A stretch of DNA of 64,000 nucleotides. It comes from Rhodococcus opacus B4 (GTDB lineage Bacteria; Actinomycetota; Actinomycetes; Mycobacteriales; Mycobacteriaceae). A model generated the notes under the pieces. That model did not search any database. It was not told the DNA's origin and worked only from the letters and a program-made list of their open reading frames with translations. Position numbers and translations under genes: made by a program. Positions 60,693 through 64,000 of the stretch are shown piece after piece (position 1 is the stretch's first letter; each line of letters begins with the position of its first letter). The stretch spans positions 2,666,001 through 2,730,000 of the forward strand of contig NC_012522.1 in NCBI RefSeq assembly GCF_000010805.1, given 5' to 3'.

Positions 60693-62006
60693 ATGACTGC
60701 CACCACCGAGACACCACGACGCGAGGGCGCACTCGACGTACCGGAGGGGTTGCCACGCGGCATCGATCTCGGCCGGATCAATAACCGGGACAGAGCAATC
60801 GCCATGTACGGCCGCGAATTTGCCGAGAAGCTGACCGATCACGCGCTTCTCGCGGACGATCCCGCGTACCTGGCCATGCGCGACTTTCGCGACAAGTCCA
60901 CGGGCGCCAACTGGCGCACGTTCGACATCGCGCTCGAACACGGCATCGATGCCCTGGACGACCCGCCGGCCGGCATGGTGGAGTTGTTCCGTCAGCTCGA
61001 CCGCATCCCCGACTGGGTGGATTTCGATCAGCTCTACCGCGGTGCCGTCGCCTTCTGGCGGGCCGGGCCGATCGTCCCGCCCATCCTGGCCTGGGCCACC
61101 ATCGCCGGCGGTTTCTCGATGTACAGCGCCACCCGCCCGGTCCTGTTCAGTGGCCGGATGCGCAAGGCCGACCACGTGGGCACCCGCCTCGTCGAGAGCT
61201 TCCGCTACGTCGTCGCCGCGTACACGCCCGGCGGCATGGGCCGTTTCGAGGAGGGATTCCGGCTCACCGCGAAGGTCCGGATGATCCACGCCGCAGTCCG
61301 CCACGGCCTGAGCCGGTCGGATGCCTGGGACTGGGCCAATTGGGGCATCCCGATCAACAATCTCGACGGCATGGTGACCCAGGCCGGCCAGTTCGGCGTG
61401 AAGTTCATCGATGCGGTGCACAGCTCGGGAATCCGCTTCACAGACCGGGAGATCGAGGACATCTTCGCCCTCAGCCGCTACGTGGGATGGGTGATCGGGG
61501 TTCCCGAGGACATCCTGCACACCGGCTACGACGACGCCCGGAAGAAGACGGACTTCCACACCCTCATCGAGCAGCCCGCCGACGACCTGTGCCGTGACGT
61601 CGTCCATTCCGTCATCAAGTTCAGCGTCGAGAATCCCCCCGGCGACGTGGAGGTGCTGCCCGCACCCGTCGCCAAGTTCATGACCACCGACCGCAGGCTC
61701 AAGCTCGCCTACGGCATGTTGTCGACCTGGCTGCCGGCGAGCGTCATCAAAGACCTGCACGTCGAGCCCACGCCGTGGCGTTTCGTGCTCCCCGCGGTCA
61801 AGCCGCTGCTGACCCTGTCCAACCGAGTCGGCCGCATCCTCCCACACGACGACGAGGCGGCCACCTTCCGAATCCTGAAGCAGTTCAACGCCGCCATCGC
61901 GGTCCCCGAGTCGGAGAAGGCGAAGGCAGTCGCGAACCCCGAAGAGGTCGGGGCCGACGCCGCGGCCAACAAGGGCGGCATGCCCGTCGTCGCGAAGGCG
62001 GGCTGA
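60693..62006 (+). CDS. MpaB-family (DUF2236) oxygenase-like protein
   Basis: A 437-residue protein of the DUF2236/MpaB family, which includes rubber oxygenase Lcp and fungal MpaB. Seen motifs are PPAGMVELFRQLDRIPDWVDFDQLYRGA and GGFSMYSATRPVLFSGRM, and several candidate haem-ligand histidines such as VRMIHAAVRHGLSRSDAWDW. Members cleave C=C bonds in isoprenoid chains or oxidise lipids. The ATG has GAGGAG. The racemase gene follows after 1 nt, suggesting a branched isoprenoid or steroid-chain substrate. Catalytic activity is not proven for this subgroup. Confidence 0.85.
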   Translation: MTATTETPRREGALDVPEGLPRGIDLGRINNRDRAIAMYGREFAEKLTDHALLADDPAYLAMRDFRDKSTGANWRTFDIALEHGIDALDDPPAGMVELFRQLDRIPDWVDFDQLYRGAVAFWRAGPIVPPILAWATIAGGFSMYSATRPVLFSGRMRKADHVGTRLVESFRYVVAAYTPGGMGRFEEGFRLTAKVRMIHAAVRHGLSRSDAWDWANWGIPINNLDGMVTQAGQFGVKFIDAVHSSGIRFTDREIEDIFALSRYVGWVIGVPEDILHTGYDDARKKTDFHTLIEQPADDLCRDVVHSVIKFSVENPPGDVEVLPAPVAKFMTTDRRLKLAYGMLSTWLPASVIKDLHVEPTPWRFVLPAVKPLLTLSNRVGRILPHDDEAATFRILKQFNAAIAVPESEKAKAVANPEEVGADAAANKGGMPVVAKAG

Positions 62007-62007
62007 C

Positions 62008-63159
62008 GTGGCAGAGACGACCAACGCTCCCCTCGCAGGTGTCCGAATCGTCGAGCTCGCCGGAATCGGTCCGGGACCGTTCACGGGAATGATGCTCGCC
62101 GACCTCGGCGCGGAGGTGATCTGCGTCGAACGCCCCGGCGGAAACCCCTGGGCCGCCAGCGGACACGGGGTCATGTTCCGCAGTCGCCGTTCGATCGCGG
62201 TCGACCTCAAGTCGTCCCGCGGCGCCGAGATCGTGCGCCGGCTCTGCGAGAACGCGGACGGCATCGTCGAGACGTTCCGCCCCGGTGTAGCCGAGCGCCT
62301 CGGCGTCGGGCCCGCCGACTGTATGGCGGTCAACCCCGCCCTCGTCTACGGCAGGATGACCGGCTGGGGTCAGGACGGACCCCTCGCATCGATGCCCGGG
62401 CACGACATCAACTACATCGCACTCACAGGCGCACTGCACGCGATCGGACGTCGCGGCGAAGCGCCGGTCCCGCCGCTGAACCTCGTGGGCGACTTCGGCG
62501 GCGGCGGAATGCTTCTCACGGTCGGCATGCTGGCCGGGATCATGTCCGCGCGGACCACCGGCGTAGGGCGCGTCGTCGACGCCGCGATGATCGACGGCGC
62601 GTCGGCCCTGATGGCAATGTTCCACGGTCTCCGCGGAGAGGGGACGTTCACCGAGAATCGCGGCACCCACCTGCTCGACGCGGGCGCGTTCTTCTACGAC
62701 GTGTACCGCACCCGGGACGACCAGTGGGTCAGCATCGGCGCCATCGAGGATCAGTTCTGGCAGGACCTCTGCGACGCACTGGAACTCCCGGAGGACCTGC
62801 GCCACAACCAGTTCGACACCACCCGCTGGAACGAGTTCCGGGACGTCCTCGGCCGGCGTATCGCCACGTTCGACCGGGCCGAACTCGACGCACTGCTCCT
62901 GGGACGCAATACGTGCTACGCCCCCGTCCTGACACTTGCCGACGCGGCCGCACACCCGCATCACGTGGCGCGCGGAACGTTCATCGAGGTCGACGGAATC
63001 GTGCAAGCCGCACCGGCTCCCCGGTTCGACGGCGCACCGGCCACCAAGCCGGGGCCGCCGCGCAAGCCCGGTGCCGACACGCGCCAGATCCTCGTCGACG
63101 CCGGATACGACGCCGCCGAGATCGAGGAGTTAGTCTCCAGCGGCGCTGCTGCAGAATAG
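62008..63159 (+). CDS. alpha-methylacyl-CoA racemase (family III CoA-transferase fold)
   Basis: A 383-residue CaiB/AMACR-family protein. H132 in MPGHDINYIA and D162 in LVGDFGGGG are 30 residues apart, exactly as the catalytic H126 and D156 of the mycobacterial racemase MCR. GPGPFTGMMLADLGAEVI is the CoA-binding N-terminus. It would interconvert (2R)- and (2S)-methylacyl-CoA so that methyl-branched chains can enter beta-oxidation. It starts with GTG 1 nt after the MpaB gene. This supports a sterol, pristane-like or isoprenoid substrate for the region. Confidence 0.93.
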   Translation: MAETTNAPLAGVRIVELAGIGPGPFTGMMLADLGAEVICVERPGGNPWAASGHGVMFRSRRSIAVDLKSSRGAEIVRRLCENADGIVETFRPGVAERLGVGPADCMAVNPALVYGRMTGWGQDGPLASMPGHDINYIALTGALHAIGRRGEAPVPPLNLVGDFGGGGMLLTVGMLAGIMSARTTGVGRVVDAAMIDGASALMAMFHGLRGEGTFTENRGTHLLDAGAFFYDVYRTRDDQWVSIGAIEDQFWQDLCDALELPEDLRHNQFDTTRWNEFRDVLGRRIATFDRAELDALLLGRNTCYAPVLTLADAAAHPHHVARGTFIEVDGIVQAAPAPRFDGAPATKPGPPRKPGADTRQILVDAGYDAAEIEELVSSGAAAE

Positions 63160-63169
63160 TTTTCGCAAC

Positions 63170-63215
63170 CACATGAGGGCGGGCCGGGCATTCTTCCCCG
63201 GCCCGCCCTCGTGTG
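63170..63215. terminator. bidirectional hairpin between racemase and acyl-CoA dehydrogenase genes
   Basis: CACATGAGGGCGGGCCGGG pairs with CCCGGCCCGCCCTCGTGTG around an 8-nt loop with only a single G-T wobble. It lies between the convergent stops at 63159 and 63222. Confidence 0.85.
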
Positions 63216-63221
63216 GTGTTC

Positions 63222-64000
63222 TCACAGTCCCAGGGAGCGTCCCACAATCTCCCGCATGATCTGGTTGGTGCCGCCGTAGATCTGCTGCACCCGCGAGTCC
63301 CGCCAGCGCCGGGCCACCTCGTACTCCTCCATGTAGCCGTACCCGCCGTGCAACTGCAGACACGTGTCCAGGGCCTCGAATTCGAGCTCGGTGGTCCAGA
63401 ACTTGGCTCCGGCCGCATCGGCCGCGGTGAGCTCACCGTTCCCGTGGGCGTCGAGGCAGCGGTCGAGATAGATCCGCGCGATCTGGACCTTGGTCGACAG
63501 TTCGGCCAGGGTGAACCGGTTCGCCTGGAAACTGCCGATCGGGCTCCCGAACGCACGCCGCTCCTTCGCGTACGACAACGCGAGTTCGAGGGCGTACTCG
63601 GCGCTCGCTACGGCAACCACGGCCATCGACAGCCGTTCCTGCGCGAGGTTCGCCATCAGGTAGCGCAAACCCTTGCCCGCTTCGCCGAGTACGTTCTCGG
63701 GCTGCACCTCCACGTTCTGAAAGAACAGTTCGGCCGTGTCCTGAGCTTTGCGACCGATCTTCGACAGCTTACGACCGCGTTCGAAGCCCGGTTGCCCGTC
63801 CTCGACGACGAAAAGCCCGAAGCCGCCGCCGTCCTCGTCGGGGATCCGTGCAGCGACGATCACGAGGTCGGCCTGCATGCCGCTGGTTACGAACGTCTTC
63901 GACCCCGTGATCCGCCAGCCGGATCCCTCCCGGCGCGCGGTCGTCTTGATCGCGCGCAGGTCCGATCCGGTCCCCGGCTCGGACATCGAGACAGCAATGG
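63222..64000 (-). CDS. acyl-CoA dehydrogenase, 5' part beyond window edge
   Basis: The last 259 codons of an acyl-CoA dehydrogenase. VSMSEPGTGSDLRAIKTTA is the conserved middle-domain motif, ERLSMAVVAVASAEYALELAL and RRAFGSPIGSFQANRFTLAEL the C-terminal domain, and QLHGGYGYMEEYEVARRWRDSR with YGGTNQIMREI the end. The base position reads YGGT instead of YEGT, as in isovaleryl-CoA and long-branched-chain types. The reading frame is open through the window end, so the start codon lies outside. It probably belongs with the racemase and fadAB functions. Confidence 0.92.
   Translation of the reverse strand, partial: IAVSMSEPGTGSDLRAIKTTARREGSGWRITGSKTFVTSGMQADLVIVAARIPDEDGGGFGLFVVEDGQPGFERGRKLSKIGRKAQDTAELFFQNVEVQPENVLGEAGKGLRYLMANLAQERLSMAVVAVASAEYALELALSYAKERRAFGSPIGSFQANRFTLAELSTKVQIARIYLDRCLDAHGNGELTAADAAGAKFWTTELEFEALDTCLQLHGGYGYMEEYEVARRWRDSRVQQIYGGTNQIMREIVGRSLGL

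Overview
The window is high-GC, densely packed actinobacterial DNA. A full Mce lipid-importer operon (two YrbE permeases, six Mce proteins, Mce-associated membrane proteins), a separate MceG-type ATPase, many acyl-CoA enzymes, frequent GTG starts and 4-nt ATGA/GTGA overlaps point to a Rhodococcus or close mycolic-acid-containing relative. No rRNA, tRNA, CRISPR array, IS element or phage gene is visible. I count about 59 protein-coding genes (two cut by the window ends), so this is a catabolic region and not a mobile island.

Region 1 (1-20.2 kb) is an accessory CoA-dependent catabolic cluster. A left-running operon holds a small unknown protein, a Rieske oxygenase alpha subunit, orphan thiamine-diphosphate E1 alpha and beta subunits, an acyl-CoA dehydrogenase and an SDR. 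Next come a MarR regulator, three acyl-CoA synthetases, a crotonase-fold protein lacking both usual catalytic glutamates, a DUF7064/7065-like protein, an APH-type kinase, a flavin dehydrogenase, a histidine phosphatase, a phosphohistidine-swivel protein without an ATP-grasp domain, two SnoaL-fold proteins and a 70-residue zinc-ribbon protein. A 17-bp AT-rich sequence close to TTACTCTAATAGTAGAA recurs in four intergenic regions, probably as the operator of one regulator, with the MarR protein the best candidate. The substrate cannot be named from sequence.

Region 2 (20.2-30.6 kb) is a sugar-alcohol utilisation locus. It has a four-gene ABC importer, a SorC/DeoR-type regulator, a sorbitol/xylitol-type dehydrogenase, a mannitol 2-dehydrogenase family enzyme, a PfkB kinase and a xylulokinase. 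Together they would import a hexitol or pentitol, oxidise it to the ketose and phosphorylate it. Region 3 (30.6-32.7 kb) is a small TetR-controlled oxidoreductase/DUF1304 unit with a perfect 10+10 bp palindromic operator.

Region 4 (32.7-64 kb) is a lipid import and degradation region: FadD, the mce operon with four Mce-associated genes, aldehyde dehydrogenase, a Baeyer-Villiger monooxygenase, an APH-type kinase, a tandem-duplicated TetR regulator, an alpha/beta hydrolase, FadB, FadA, MceG, a cell-wall hydrolase, a nitroreductase, an MpaB-family oxygenase, an alpha-methylacyl-CoA racemase and an acyl-CoA dehydrogenase. Six promoters here share a conserved spacer and -10 element (TGAACACnnTGTATnGT) and several appear to give leaderless mRNAs. 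I infer one regulon, probably run by the tandem TetR protein, that imports a hydrophobic ketone or lipid through Mce, cleaves it by Baeyer-Villiger oxidation and ester hydrolysis, and feeds the acids to beta-oxidation. This regulon is the most interesting candidate system in the window.
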